A stretch of DNA of 64,000 nucleotides from Flavobacterium sp. LHD-80 (GCF_030929605.1 NZ_JAVFVS010000014.1:54027-118026); one strand, 5' to 3'; positions 42,298 to 52,185 are shown, counted from the first letter of the stretch. A program made the numbers and translations. Notes: generated by a model from the sequence alone, not told the origin.

Positions 42298-43128
42298 TCA
42301 AGAAAACTGAATTGTAATGACATCACGATAATTCAATCCCAACAAACTATTGGCAGAACCCACTTTTGAAGGATTACTTCTAAAAATAGCAATTTCAAGA
42401 AATCCCGCTTCATTAAAAATCGCCAATTTTTCTCCTTCGTAAGTTTTAATTGGATATTTCTCAGAAGTCGCAATAGCCGAATAATTAGGAAGAATCGTTT
42501 TGATGCTCTTTGGCTTCATTACAATTTCATAAGGACGTCCGCGGGAAACTTCTAAAAATTGTTTTTTAGAAATATTCGTTACAACGTTTCCAAAATGATC
42601 AATATAAATAACGTATCCTTTTAGTGAATTTCCATCGGTAGCAACAACCGCCTGAAGTTCTGTGACTTCTTTTACGGCTGGAATTTCTTTGCCAATAACA
42701 TTCAATAAACCACCTTTTGCAATATGGCAGGCAACTTGTATAAAGACATCCAAATCAGAGTATTCTGCAGGAAAACGATCGTGAATATTAATGGCAACGA
42801 TTTTCTGCGGAACGATTTTCTGCGTAAGCATACTCAAAATTCCGTTATCGGCGCAAACAAAGAAATGATCGTTCCATTGCATGGCAATATGCTGATTTTC
42901 TTTATTGCGTTCAATATCGACTCCTATTAAATGAACCGTTCCTTTTGGGAAACTCAAATATGATGCTCCAACAACGTAACTAGCTTCGGCTGTGTTGAAT
43001 GGATCAATATCGTGTGAAATATCAATAATTTTTGCATCTGGAAGTTCAGAAATGATTTTACCCTTCAGCGAACCAACAAAGTGGTCTTTTAAGCCGTAAT
43101 CAGTAGTAAGGGTAATTATTGACATCAT
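42298..43128 (-). CDS. SAM hydroxide adenosyltransferase (DUF62 family)
   Basis: 276 residues; adjacent ATGs at 43128 and 43125 are both possible. The start ITLTTDYGLKDHFVGSLKG, the motif IDISHDIDPFNTAEASYVV and the segment CADNGILSMLT are those of the DUF62 family, which hydrolyses S-adenosylmethionine to adenosine and methionine and is related to fluorinases. The C-terminal domain contains YVIYIDHFGNVVTNIS. Divergent from phoH; a perfect -7 box lies at 43185-43192. Confidence 0.85.
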   Translation of the reverse strand: MMSIITLTTDYGLKDHFVGSLKGKIISELPDAKIIDISHDIDPFNTAEASYVVGASYLSFPKGTVHLIGVDIERNKENQHIAMQWNDHFFVCADNGILSMLTQKIVPQKIVAINIHDRFPAEYSDLDVFIQVACHIAKGGLLNVIGKEIPAVKEVTELQAVVATDGNSLKGYVIYIDHFGNVVTNISKKQFLEVSRGRPYEIVMKPKSIKTILPNYSAIATSEKYPIKTYEGEKLAIFNEAGFLEIAIFRSNPSKVGSANSLLGLNYRDVITIQFS

Positions 43129-43184
43129 TTTGTTTATAACTATTGGTAGTATTTAAATCTAATTTTCATTAAATTTGAGAAATG

Positions 43185-43192
43185 CAAATCTA
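43185..43192 (-). promoter_or_regulatory. Promoter of the SAM hydroxide adenosyltransferase gene
   Basis: Reads TAGATTTG on the - strand, a perfect -7 box. Confidence 0.5.
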
Positions 43193-43308
43193 GTAATAGT
43201 AAATACAAATTGAAAGAAAGAAAAGACAATTTGCGTTTAAAGATATGAACATACCCGACAGCCATAGATTTACAAAACAAATTTATTTTTAATTTAAATT
43301 TATCTCAT

Positions 43309-44259
43309 TTGAACGAAAGAATTATCGAGCTAATAGACATCGCTCCAAAAGACTTTTGGGGCGCGCAGGATTCTCATCTTGAAATAATTAAAAAGTACTA
43401 CCCAAAGCTTAAAATCGTAGCGCGAGGGACCACTTTGAAAGCCTTTGGCGAAAAAGAAGTTTTAGATGAATTCGAAAAGAGATTTCAGAGGCTGATGCTT
43501 CATTTTACCAGATACAACAACATTGATGATAATGTAATTGAACGTGTAATTATGAGTGATGGCCAAGAAGAAAAAAAGGCTTACGATCACGACAAAATTT
43601 TAGTTCACGGAGTTGGCGGTAAAATAATTAAAGCCATGACGCCTAATCAGCAATTGCTGGTGGATACGATCAAAAAAAATGACATGGTTTTTGCCATTGG
43701 TCCTGCCGGAACTGGAAAAACCTACACTGGTGTTGCAATGGCGGTTAAAGCGCTTAAAGACAAAGAAGTAAAAAGGATCATATTAACGCGACCAGCGGTA
43801 GAAGCAGGGGAAAACCTTGGATTTTTACCCGGCGATATGAAAGAAAAACTAGATCCTTATATGCAACCTTTGTACGACGCTTTGCGCGACATGCTTCCTA
43901 ACGAAAAACTCGAAGATTACATTTTGAAAGGAATTATTCAGATTGCGCCTTTGGCATTTATGCGCGGGCGAACACTTGATAATGCCTTTGTAATTCTGGA
44001 TGAGGCACAAAACACAACGCATTCGCAAATGAAGATGTTTTTAACCCGTATGGGAAAAAACGCCAAGTTTATGATTACAGGAGATCCTGGTCAGGTCGAT
44101 TTGCCACGAAGAACTATTTCTGGTCTGAAAGAAGCGATTTTGGTTCTGAAAGACATTGACGGAATTGGAATTATTTATCTTGATGATAAAGATATCGTTC
44201 GTCACAGATTAGTGAAAAAGGTAATCGACGCTTACAAACAAATAGAAAACCACGACTAA
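43309..44259 (+). CDS. phoH: PhoH-family ATPase
   Basis: 316 residues from a TTG start; there is no in-frame ATG nearby, and the sequence NERIIELIDIAPKDFWG is what this family shows at its N-terminus in relatives. Walker A GPAGTGKTYT at 131-140, Walker B AFVILDEAQNT and sensor motif FMITGDPGQVDLP. This is the PhoH-like (YbeZ-type) ATPase, linked to RNA metabolism and 16S rRNA maturation with YbeY. Divergent from the SAM hydroxide adenosyltransferase; ends at a strong terminator. Confidence 0.9.
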   Translation: MNERIIELIDIAPKDFWGAQDSHLEIIKKYYPKLKIVARGTTLKAFGEKEVLDEFEKRFQRLMLHFTRYNNIDDNVIERVIMSDGQEEKKAYDHDKILVHGVGGKIIKAMTPNQQLLVDTIKKNDMVFAIGPAGTGKTYTGVAMAVKALKDKEVKRIILTRPAVEAGENLGFLPGDMKEKLDPYMQPLYDALRDMLPNEKLEDYILKGIIQIAPLAFMRGRTLDNAFVILDEAQNTTHSQMKMFLTRMGKNAKFMITGDPGQVDLPRRTISGLKEAILVLKDIDGIGIIYLDDKDIVRHRLVKKVIDAYKQIENHD

Positions 44260-44315
44260 GTTTTATTTTAGTGAAATGTTAAATGTAAATCGTAAAATGT
44301 GTTTTAACATTTATT

Positions 44316-44369
44316 AATATTCGTTTTGTGCTTATTTCTTTTTGAGAGGTGCAAAACGAATATTTTTTT
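44316..44369 (+). terminator. Terminator after phoH
   Basis: A 13-bp perfect stem (AATATTCGTTTTG at 44316-44328, CAAAACGAATATT at 44352-44364) followed by a T-run. Confidence 0.8.
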
Positions 44370-44388
44370 AATTTTTAATAGTTATTGA

Positions 44389-44868
44389 ATGAAGCTTAAA
44401 GCATTTAGCTACTTATTATTTATGTGTTTGATTTCATGTCAAAAAAAAGAAATTCCAGAAAATAAATTTGTTGGTACATGGTATGATACGGAATATATAA
44501 TTCCAAGTTTAACGGTAATAAAAATAAGGGCCGATAGTACTTTTTCATGTATTAGCGGAGCTTGTACTTGGCAAGGTTTTTCGCGAGGTAAATGGAAAAT
44601 GGTTGGAGATTCTATAGAATTGAACAGTATAAAAAGTGATACGTGTTATCGAATGCTTCCATTTGTTAATTGTAATCCATTTGAAAGAAGAAAAGATTTA
44701 TTAACAATAGCAAATTGTAATCCTGACGGGCGTAGAGATTTTTTATTTTTTGAAAAAGAAAGGTTTTATTTAAAAAATGATTCTTTGGTTTATAAACTAA
44801 AAAGAAGTTCTAAATGTCCTGATACCTTGAAAATTATTTTTGCCAAAACTCAAAAAATCAGAAAATGA
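44389..44868 (+). CDS. Small lipoprotein, lipocalin-like
   Basis: 159 residues. Lipobox LISC with the lipidated Cys17, followed by QKKEIPENKFVGTWYD. The FVGTWY motif near the start of the mature protein and alternating short strands (TVIKIRADSTFSCI, GKWKMVGDSIELN) suggest a lipocalin-like barrel. Several Cys (CISGACTW, CYRML, VNCNPF) could form disulfides. Its stop overlaps the next start (ATGA). Function unknown. Confidence 0.5.
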   Translation: MKLKAFSYLLFMCLISCQKKEIPENKFVGTWYDTEYIIPSLTVIKIRADSTFSCISGACTWQGFSRGKWKMVGDSIELNSIKSDTCYRMLPFVNCNPFERRKDLLTIANCNPDGRRDFLFFEKERFYLKNDSLVYKLKRSSKCPDTLKIIFAKTQKIRK

Positions 44869-45227
44869 AACAACTAGATGATTTCTACCAAAATCAAGAA
44901 GAGCCCATAAAAGGAACTTTTCTTGCATTAAAAGAAATCATTCTAAAACAAGACAAAGATATTACGCACGTTCTAAAATATGGAATGCCTTTTTTCTGCT
45001 ACAAAGGAAAAATGTTCTGCTATTTATGGATTCATAAAAAATATAAAAAACCTTATTTAAGTATAGTTGAGGGAAAATATTTTGACGAACCATTTTTGTT
45101 GCAAGAAGCGCGTTCAAGAATGAAAATAATGTTGCTTGATGCAGATAAAGATTTGCCTTTGGAACAAATTGAATCGGTTTTAATAAAAGCGTTGAATTTA
45201 TATAAATCAGGAATAGTAAAGATTTGA
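44865..45227 (+). CDS. DUF1801 domain-containing protein
   Basis: 120 residues of a YdhG-like fold: ITHVLKYGMPFFCYKGKMFCYLWIHKKYKKPYL. This is the pattern of DUF1801 (a PilZ-unrelated small alpha/beta domain) with a conserved hydrophobic pocket. It overlaps the lipoprotein gene by 4 bp and is therefore cotranscribed. Function unknown. Confidence 0.75.
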   Translation: MKQLDDFYQNQEEPIKGTFLALKEIILKQDKDITHVLKYGMPFFCYKGKMFCYLWIHKKYKKPYLSIVEGKYFDEPFLLQEARSRMKIMLLDADKDLPLEQIESVLIKALNLYKSGIVKI

Positions 45228-45296
45228 ATTTATTTAACGAAATAGTTAAATAAATAATAAACTTGCCCTATTTTAGTCGGCTGAAGGTTTTAAACT

Positions 45297-45327
45297 TTGG
45301 TCTTCCCGTCTTAAAACCTTAAATTTG
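45297..45327 (+). promoter_or_regulatory. Promoter of the HAD phosphatase gene
   Basis: TTG (45297-45299), 20 bp, TAAATTTG (45320-45327): a complete Bacteroidota promoter, 25 bp before the ATG at 45353. Confidence 0.65.
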
Positions 45328-45352
45328 CACATCAAAATAGTTGATAATTAAT

Positions 45353-46183
45353 ATGACAAAACTTAAAAATATAAAAGTTGTAGTGAGTGACCTTGACGGA
45401 ACTTTACTCAACACACAGCATAGAATTTCAGAATACACAAAATCTATTTTTCAGGAACTTCACAATCAAAATTATCTTATCGTTGTAGCTACAGGCCGTC
45501 ATCATCTTGATGCTTTTGCTATTATAGATACACTTGGAGTTCCGGTTTACCTAGTAAGTTCAAACGGAGCTAGAATCCACTCGCCAAATAAAGAAGAATT
45601 GTTTTCTTTCAATTTAGACAGTGAAGTGGTTAAAAATGCCTTAAATGTTGAAATTGATCCTGAAATTACTGTAGTTCTATTCAAAGAAAATGTTTGGACG
45701 ACTAACAGAATCAACGAAAAATTAAACGCGTTTCAAGCCGAATTAAAATACCGTCCAGAATTAGTAGATTATAAAAATTTAGAAGATTTTGGTGCTATGA
45801 AGATTTTCTTTTCATGCGATAATCATGAAAAATTAGTAAAATTGAAAGATGCCATTTTAGCCAATTCTTCAGAACATTTACATCACGCTTTCAGTTTGCC
45901 GACTTGCCTAGAATTTATGGATAAATCTGTCGATAAAGCGGTTTCAATTGAAAGAGTGCTTGAAAAAGAAGGTTTTACATTGCAAGAAGCAGTTTCGTTT
46001 GGAGATGGTTTCAATGATGTGCAAATGCTCGCTGCAGCTGGAAAAGGATTAATTATGGGAAATGCACCCGCTTTATTAAAAGAAACTTTGCCAGAACTGG
46101 AGGTTATTAAAACAAATGCCGAAGATGGAGTCGCAAGATATATTGCTTCTAAAATTCTAGATAAAGAGTTTGCAGTAAGCTAA
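45353..46183 (+). CDS. HAD-superfamily Cof-type phosphatase
   Basis: About 276 residues from the ATG at 45353; a TTG at 45341 is possible but lies closer to the promoter. HAD motif I VVSDLDGTLLNT, motif II VVATGR, a C2B cap domain (about 90-190), Lys in DKSVDKAVSIERVL, and motif IV SFGDGFNDVQML. Such enzymes dephosphorylate sugar phosphates or FMN/PLP. Substrate not determined. Confidence 0.85.
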   Translation: MTKLKNIKVVVSDLDGTLLNTQHRISEYTKSIFQELHNQNYLIVVATGRHHLDAFAIIDTLGVPVYLVSSNGARIHSPNKEELFSFNLDSEVVKNALNVEIDPEITVVLFKENVWTTNRINEKLNAFQAELKYRPELVDYKNLEDFGAMKIFFSCDNHEKLVKLKDAILANSSEHLHHAFSLPTCLEFMDKSVDKAVSIERVLEKEGFTLQEAVSFGDGFNDVQMLAAAGKGLIMGNAPALLKETLPELEVIKTNAEDGVARYIASKILDKEFAVS

Positions 46184-46241
46184 TTACAAAATGTTTTTAT
46201 ATTCAGTTTATTGCTGAATGATAAATTATAATTATTTTTAT

Positions 46242-46276
46242 AAGAGCTAATTCGTTAAGAATCAGCTCTTTTTTTA
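46242..46276 (+). terminator. Terminator after the HAD phosphatase gene
   Basis: AAGAGCTAATT (46242-46252) pairs with AATCAGCTCTT (46260-46270), one mismatch, then a T-run. Confidence 0.75.
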
Positions 46277-46296
46277 TAACCTTAATTTATTTAGCG

Positions 46297-46884
46297 ATGA
46301 AAGAATTTTTAGGTCAAGTTGAAAGAAATTGCATTTCTGGAGCATTGTTATTATTACCGCTTCTCGTTTTTTTTATATTGCTAGAAAAAGTCTGGAAGTT
46401 TTTTCAGAATTATGGTGAAAAGTTTGCGCATTTTCTTCGACTGGATCTTGTATTAGGAAAATACGCGACAGACATTGCTGGTGGGGTTATATTGTTGATT
46501 TTGATTTATTTAAGCGGATACTTGATGCGTTTGTCTCTATTAAGAAGATTCACAAAATGGGTTGATGATAAATTAATGATATTTTTACCTGGCTATGAAA
46601 AAAATAAAAAAGAAGCCGAAGAAAAACTGAATGGCAGAAAGAAAAAACCAAGTACCGATTTGCCAATTTTACTTAAAAACGGCTATTATTGGCAACCTGC
46701 ACATTTGATCGAAGAAGATCAAAACGGAAATGCAGTTGTTTTTGTTCCGAATGCGCCGGCTAAAGATCAAGGACAAATTTTAATAGTGAAAACAAGTGAT
46801 TTTAAAAAGCTGTCTGAAACTACACTTGGTAGTTTGGATAATTCAATACAATCTTTTGGAAAAGGAATTTTGGATTTTAGATAA
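46297..46884 (+). CDS. DUF502 membrane protein
   Basis: 195 residues. Two membrane helices (about 17-34 and 60-80) follow GQVERNCISGALLLLPL, the family start. A soluble C-terminal part contains ILLKNGYYWQPAHLIEED and VVFVPNAPAKDQGQILIV, which match DUF502 (the VFIPTTPNPTSG region), including a substituted version of the PTTP motif. Function unknown. Confidence 0.75.
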   Translation: MKEFLGQVERNCISGALLLLPLLVFFILLEKVWKFFQNYGEKFAHFLRLDLVLGKYATDIAGGVILLILIYLSGYLMRLSLLRRFTKWVDDKLMIFLPGYEKNKKEAEEKLNGRKKKPSTDLPILLKNGYYWQPAHLIEEDQNGNAVVFVPNAPAKDQGQILIVKTSDFKKLSETTLGSLDNSIQSFGKGILDFR

Positions 46885-47011
46885 CTTTTTTATTCAATTA
46901 TATTTATAATCCTCAAATTAAATATTTGAGGATTTTGTTTTATAATGTATTGAATATTAGTACGGTATATTTGAAGGGGTAAAAACAATTTTTTTAATAG
47001 TTTTCAAAGTG

Positions 47012-47019
47012 TATTTTTG
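47012..47019 (+). promoter_or_regulatory. S9 peptidase promoter, -7 element
   Basis: TATTTTTG, a perfect -7 box, 20 bp before the ATG. Confidence 0.55.
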
Positions 47020-47039
47020 TTTTCACAAATACTACTACC

Positions 47040-49385
47040 ATGATAAAAAAGAGTTTTATACTTGCCTTTCTATTGCTTTCCATAACAGGAAATTCTCAGA
47101 AATTAAAATTAGAAGAAATAATGAAAGGAGAATCTTTCATTGGAAATCAACCCACTAACGGACGCTGGTCTTTAGACGGAAAAAAGGTTTATTTTGAATG
47201 GAATCCGAAGGATGAATTGGGGACAAGTACTTATTATTGGCAAAAAGGAATGACGAAACCAGAGATTGTTCAGCCAAAAGAAGCTGTTTTTTCTCAGATG
47301 GATTTCAAAAGCAAACCAGGTTCTGATATTGTGTATTATGTAGATAAAGGAAGCTTGTACTCGTATTCGATTCAGTCAAAAAGCAGCAAGAAATTGATTC
47401 AGCAATCAGCATCAATTTCGAATTTGCAGTTAGGATCTGAAGCTGGAGTTTTGTTCTTTTCTCAAAATGATAATATTTTCAAATACAATACTAAAGAAGG
47501 AACTGTTTTGCAGATTACCAATTTTGTTAAAGGAACTAAAAAAGAAACAAAACCAGAAAAGGAAACTTTTTTAAATACACAGCAAAAGGAATTATTCCAA
47601 TTTATTAGAGATAAGGAAGCTAAAAAACAATGGAATCTGGCTAAATCAAAAGCAGTAAAATCTGATTTTGCAAAAGAATATTTTTACGGAAAAGACAGAT
47701 TTACAAGCCTTAAAGTAAATCCGAACGGAAATTTTGCAACTTTTAGATTGGTTGAAGAGAATGAAGTGAAGCAAGAAAAAATGGAAGTTTTTATTACTTC
47801 TGATGGTTATAACCAAAACCCGGAAACAAAGGAAAAAGTTTCGACTAATAATTTTGTAAAAACGAAATACGGAATCTATTCTGTTGCAAAAGATTCAGTT
47901 TATTTTGTGAATTTTTCGACTTTAAGTCATATTCAGGATACACCAAAATACTTTCAAGAATATGATAATCTCAAAAACAAACCAAAAGAAGACAAACTGA
48001 TTATAGCTCAAGCGCCTGTTTATAATGAAAACGGTTCATTGGCAATTGTTGAAATCAGAAGTCAAGACAATAAAGACAGATGGCTTGTAAATTTGAATTT
48101 GGAAAAAGGAACTTTTGAAGAAATTGAATATCAGCATGATGAAGCTTGGATTGGCGGACCTGGAATTCCATCATATTCATTTGCATCAGGAAATTTAGAA
48201 TTTTTGGCAGATAATGAAACCATTTATTTCCAGTCTGAAGCTACAGGATATTCACATTTATACACTTATAATGTAAAAACGAAGAAGAAAACACAATTGA
48301 CAAAAGGTAATTGGGAAGTTCGTGATGTTACTTTATCTAAGGATAAAAAAGTACTTTATTTAAGTACTAATACGACTCATCCTGGAAATAGAGAATTTTA
48401 TAAATTAGTTCCAGCTGACGGAATTTTACAACCAATTTTAACGAAAGACGGTGCGCATGAAGTAGTTCTTTCGCCTGACGAAAAATCACTTTTAGTTCGT
48501 TATTCGTATAAAAATATTCCATGGGATTTTTATGTTGCTGATAATAAAAAGAATGCATCTTTACAGCAAATTTCGTCTTCGGTTACTGAAGATTTCAAGA
48601 AATACCAATGGAGAACGCCTGAGGTTATTACGTTTAAAGCGCAAGACGGAACTCCAGTAAATGCGAGAATTTATACGCCAACTGCTGAAACTAAAAATAA
48701 AGCAGCTATTATTTTTGTTCACGGAGCTGGATACCTTCAAAATGCACATAATTTCTGGAGCAATTATTATAGAGAATATATGTTCCACAATATGTTGACT
48801 GATTTAGGATACACTGTTTTAGATATTGATTATAGAGGAAGTGACGGTTACGGACGTGATTTTAGAACTGGAATTTATCGTTTTATGGGTGGAAAAGATT
48901 TGTCTGATCACTTAGATGGTAAAAAAGTATTGGTTGAAAAATACGGAATTGATGCTGATAGAGTGGGTATTTACGGAGGTTCATACGGAGGTTTCATTAC
49001 TTTAATGGGAATGCTGACAACTCCGGGTGAGTTTACGTCGGGTGCTGCATTGCGTTCGGTTACGGATTGGGCACATTATAATCATGGATATACTGGAAAT
49101 ATTTTAAACTTCCCAGAAACTGATCCGCAAGCATACAAAAAAAGTTCTCCAATTTATTTTGCAGATAATTTAAAAGGAAATTTAGTAATGTTACACGGAA
49201 TGGTTGACGATAATGTTGAATATAAAGACATTGTACGTTTATCACAGCGTTTTATTGAATTAGAGAAAAAGAATTGGAGTCTGGCTTCTTTCCCAGTTGA
49301 ATCACACGGATTTAAAGAAACGTATTCTTGGATTGATGAATATGGCAGAATTCTGAATTTATTTAATTCGACACTTTTGAAGTAA
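47040..49385 (+). CDS. S9-family serine peptidase (prolyl oligopeptidase/DPP IV-like)
   Basis: 781 residues with a signal peptide (1-19). An N-terminal seven-bladed propeller (about 30-510) is followed by an alpha/beta hydrolase domain. Catalytic Ser648 sits in GGSYGGF, the Asp is in HGMVDDNVEY (723 or 724), and His756 in ESHGFKETY. The family releases dipeptides or cleaves after Pro; the protein should act in the periplasm or envelope. Monocistronic with a repeat-derived inverted repeat downstream. Confidence 0.9.
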   Translation: MIKKSFILAFLLLSITGNSQKLKLEEIMKGESFIGNQPTNGRWSLDGKKVYFEWNPKDELGTSTYYWQKGMTKPEIVQPKEAVFSQMDFKSKPGSDIVYYVDKGSLYSYSIQSKSSKKLIQQSASISNLQLGSEAGVLFFSQNDNIFKYNTKEGTVLQITNFVKGTKKETKPEKETFLNTQQKELFQFIRDKEAKKQWNLAKSKAVKSDFAKEYFYGKDRFTSLKVNPNGNFATFRLVEENEVKQEKMEVFITSDGYNQNPETKEKVSTNNFVKTKYGIYSVAKDSVYFVNFSTLSHIQDTPKYFQEYDNLKNKPKEDKLIIAQAPVYNENGSLAIVEIRSQDNKDRWLVNLNLEKGTFEEIEYQHDEAWIGGPGIPSYSFASGNLEFLADNETIYFQSEATGYSHLYTYNVKTKKKTQLTKGNWEVRDVTLSKDKKVLYLSTNTTHPGNREFYKLVPADGILQPILTKDGAHEVVLSPDEKSLLVRYSYKNIPWDFYVADNKKNASLQQISSSVTEDFKKYQWRTPEVITFKAQDGTPVNARIYTPTAETKNKAAIIFVHGAGYLQNAHNFWSNYYREYMFHNMLTDLGYTVLDIDYRGSDGYGRDFRTGIYRFMGGKDLSDHLDGKKVLVEKYGIDADRVGIYGGSYGGFITLMGMLTTPGEFTSGAALRSVTDWAHYNHGYTGNILNFPETDPQAYKKSSPIYFADNLKGNLVMLHGMVDDNVEYKDIVRLSQRFIELEKKNWSLASFPVESHGFKETYSWIDEYGRILNLFNSTLLK

Positions 49386-49391
49386 GTGTTC

Positions 49392-49445
49392 AGTGTTCAG
49401 TTATTTAGTATTCAATTTATAGACTGCAAAAAATAACTGAACACT
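49392..49445. repeat. 15-bp perfect inverted repeat between the S9 peptidase gene and purC
   Basis: Arms AGTGTTCAGTTATTT (49392-49406) and AAATAACTGAACACT (49431-49445); further CTGAACACT units follow to about 49460. It is probably another dispersed family and may also terminate the peptidase transcript. Confidence 0.6.
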
Positions 49446-49495
49446 AAACAACTGAACACTGACGACTAAAAAGCCGAACACTAAAAAAAAATATC

Positions 49496-49503
49496 TAAAT
49501 TTG
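49496..49503 (+). promoter_or_regulatory. purC promoter, -7 element
   Basis: TAAATTTG, a perfect -7 box, 28 bp before the ATG. Confidence 0.55.
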
Positions 49504-49531
49504 CAATCATAAAAAAACAACACAACAAATA

Positions 49532-50485
49532 ATGAGCAATACAATCACAACTACAAATTTTAATTTTCCGAACCAAAAATCAGTTTACCGCGGAAAAGTT
49601 AGAGAAGTTTATAATATCAACGACGAGCTTTTAGTAATGGTAGCAACTGACAGACTTTCGGCTTTTGATGTGGTTTTACCAAAGGGAATTCCGTACAAAG
49701 GACAAATTTTGAATCAGATTGCGACAAAATTTATGGAATTGACTCAGGATATTGTTCCAAACTGGTTGATTGCTACTCCAGATCCAAACGTTGCTGTTGG
49801 GCATTTATGTGATCCTTTTAAAGTTGAAATGGTTATTCGCGGTTATGTTTCTGGTCATGCAGCGCGTGAATATGCAGCAGGAAAAAGACAAATTTGCGGT
49901 GTAACAATGGCTGAAGGATTAAAAGAAAACGACAAATTTCCAGAACCAATTATTACGCCAACTACAAAAGCAGATAATGGATCTCATGACGAAGATATTT
50001 CTCGTGAGGATATTTTGTCAAAAGGAATTGTTTCAGAAGAAGATTATTTGGTATTAGAAAAATATACGCGTGCTTTATTTCAAAGAGGAACTGAAATTGC
50101 AGCTTCGCGTGGCTTAATTTTAGTGGATACAAAATACGAATTTGGAAAAACTAAAGACGGCGTTATCGTTTTAATTGACGAAATTCATACACCAGATTCA
50201 TCTCGTTATTTTTATGCTGATGGATATGCAGAAAGACAAGCAAAAGGTGAGGAGCAAAAACAATTATCAAAAGAATTTGTACGTCGTTGGTTGATCGAAA
50301 ACGGTTTTCAAGGTCAAGACGGACAGCAAATTCCAGATATGTCAGATGAATATATTGAATCTGTTTCTGAAAGATATATTGAGTTGTACGAGAATATCTT
50401 AGGAGAAAAATTCGTTAAAGCTGATATTGACAATATTGACAAACGTATTGATAAAAACGTATTAGATTACTTAGCATCTAAATAG
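49532..50485 (+). CDS. purC: Phosphoribosylaminoimidazole-succinocarboxamide synthase
   Basis: 317 residues, the longer PurC type. SAICAR synthetase motifs are clear: VYRGKVREVYNINDELLVMVATDRLSAFD, EMVIRGYVSGHAAREY, GLILVDTKYEFG and DEIHTPDSSRYFY. The enzyme joins CAIR and aspartate with ATP in purine synthesis. It is followed after 32 bp by the GH26 gene, which may share its transcript although functionally unrelated. Confidence 0.95.
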   Translation: MSNTITTTNFNFPNQKSVYRGKVREVYNINDELLVMVATDRLSAFDVVLPKGIPYKGQILNQIATKFMELTQDIVPNWLIATPDPNVAVGHLCDPFKVEMVIRGYVSGHAAREYAAGKRQICGVTMAEGLKENDKFPEPIITPTTKADNGSHDEDISREDILSKGIVSEEDYLVLEKYTRALFQRGTEIAASRGLILVDTKYEFGKTKDGVIVLIDEIHTPDSSRYFYADGYAERQAKGEEQKQLSKEFVRRWLIENGFQGQDGQQIPDMSDEYIESVSERYIELYENILGEKFVKADIDNIDKRIDKNVLDYLASK

Positions 50486-50517
50486 TAATTTTCAGGTTTA
50501 AACTAATTATTTAAACC

Positions 50518-51651
50518 ATGAAATTCATCACAATAAAAAATGCCTATCTGTTTCTATTATTGACAGGTGGGCATTTTCTTTTTGGACAGATTGATAAAAA
50601 TGCCACTAAAGAAACCAAAGTTTTATATCAAAATCTAAAATTAATTTCAAAAAAACATATTCTTTTCGGACATCAACACGCATTGGAATACGGACATGGC
50701 TGGAAAAATGAGCCCAATCGTTCTGATGTAAAATCGGTTACAGGTTCGCATCCAGCAGTTGTCGGAATTGATTTCAGTGATTTTTCAGGACGCCCAAAAG
50801 AGGTGATTGAAAAAACGAAAGAAACGCTTAGAAAAAATGTAATCGCAACTTATGAACGTGGCGGTATTACTACTGTTTCTTGGCATTTTAATAATCCGGT
50901 TTCTGAAAATGGATTTTATTGGAAAGATTCTATTTCTTCACCTGCAATGGCGTTGATAAAACCGGGCGGTTCGCATCATAAAAAATACAAAGAGATTTTA
51001 AAAACAATTGCCGATTTTGCAAATTCAGTAAAAGCGAAAGACGGAACTTTGGCACCAATGATTTTCAGACCTTTTCATGAATTTGACGGTGACTGGTTTT
51101 GGTGGGGAAAAAAATATACTTCTAGAGAAGATTTTATCGCGGTCTGGCAGTTTACAGTTTCTTATTTAAGAGATACTTTAGGGGTTCATAATTTTATTTA
51201 CGCTTTTTCTCCAGATGTAAAATTTAATTCTGAAGAAGAATATTTGGAACGTTATCCAGGAGATGATTTTGTCGATATGTTTGGGATGGATGATTATGCT
51301 GATTTTGGCCGAGACGGAAAATACGATCTTGAAGCAGGAGTGAAGAAACTCAAAATAATTTCAGATTTGGCAATAAAAAAGCAAAAATTAGCTGCCTTTA
51401 CTGAGACTGGTCTGGAATCTATACCAAATAAAACATGGTGGACAGAGACTTTATTGAAAACTTTAAAATCTCAAAATCTAGAATTAGCTTATGTTTTGGT
51501 TTGGAGAAATGACAGCACAAGTCCAACACATTATTACGCACCTTTTCCTGAACAAGTAAGTGCACCGGATTTTATTAAATTTTATGATGATCCTTTTACG
51601 TTGTTTGAAAAAGATTTGAAAAACATTTATAGCAGTAAATTTAGAATTTAA
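50518..51651 (+). CDS. Secreted GH26 beta-mannanase
   Basis: 377 residues with a signal peptide (ending GHFLFGQ). GH26 barrel motifs: LFGHQHALEYGHGW, IFRPFHEFDGDWFWWG with acid/base Glu188, and AAFTETGLES with nucleophile Glu296. Endo-cleavage of mannan backbones is expected, in the periplasm or on the surface; no lipobox and no T9SS domain. No SusCD pair is nearby, so this is not a classic utilisation locus. Confidence 0.85.
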   Translation: MKFITIKNAYLFLLLTGGHFLFGQIDKNATKETKVLYQNLKLISKKHILFGHQHALEYGHGWKNEPNRSDVKSVTGSHPAVVGIDFSDFSGRPKEVIEKTKETLRKNVIATYERGGITTVSWHFNNPVSENGFYWKDSISSPAMALIKPGGSHHKKYKEILKTIADFANSVKAKDGTLAPMIFRPFHEFDGDWFWWGKKYTSREDFIAVWQFTVSYLRDTLGVHNFIYAFSPDVKFNSEEEYLERYPGDDFVDMFGMDDYADFGRDGKYDLEAGVKKLKIISDLAIKKQKLAAFTETGLESIPNKTWWTETLLKTLKSQNLELAYVLVWRNDSTSPTHYYAPFPEQVSAPDFIKFYDDPFTLFEKDLKNIYSSKFRI

Positions 51652-51790
51652 CTTCTCTATTAAATATTTAAAAAGCGCAATTGTGTTAAAAATGGATTAC
51701 GCTTTTTCTTTTTTTTAATAAATGATGCAACCTAATTGATTGTTTAGTCGTCTAAATAGAAAATCATCAATCATTTATCAATCAATCATC

Positions 51791-52168
51791 ATGAAAAAAG
51801 CAATAATTATTTTAGGAACAATTTTGATATTCGGAAATGGATTAAATGCATCAACTTTAAAACTTAGTATTGAAAAACAGAAGGAATTTTCGAGTACGAC
51901 AAAATCGCCATTGCATCTTGCAATAAGTAAAGGAGATATTGAAAGTGTTAGAAGATTTATTCAATATGGTGCAGATCTCAATAAAGTGGCGAACGATATG
52001 ACACCATTAATGATAGCCGCACGATTTAATGAATTTGAAATCATAAAAATGCTGCTTAAAAATGGAGCAAATCCTTCTAATAAAAATGAAAAGGGTTTTA
52101 CAGCTTTAAATTATGCGGAATATGCAAAAGCAACTGAATCAATCGTTATTTTGAAAGGCTTGAAATAA
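51791..52168 (+). CDS. Exported ankyrin-repeat protein (copy 1)
   Basis: 125 residues from the ATG at 51791, which gives a signal peptide (MKKAIIILGTILIFGNGLNA); an earlier start would spoil it. About three ankyrin repeats: SPLHLAISKGDIESVRRFIQ, TPLMIAARFNEFEIIKMLLK, GFTALNYAEYAKATESIVIL. It probably binds a periplasmic partner. Paralogue of the gene at 53150, with similar 5' leader sequence rich in AATCA units. Confidence 0.75.
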   Translation: MKKAIIILGTILIFGNGLNASTLKLSIEKQKEFSSTTKSPLHLAISKGDIESVRRFIQYGADLNKVANDMTPLMIAARFNEFEIIKMLLKNGANPSNKNEKGFTALNYAEYAKATESIVILKGLK

Positions 52169-52185
52169 TTTTGAAGAAGTGTAAA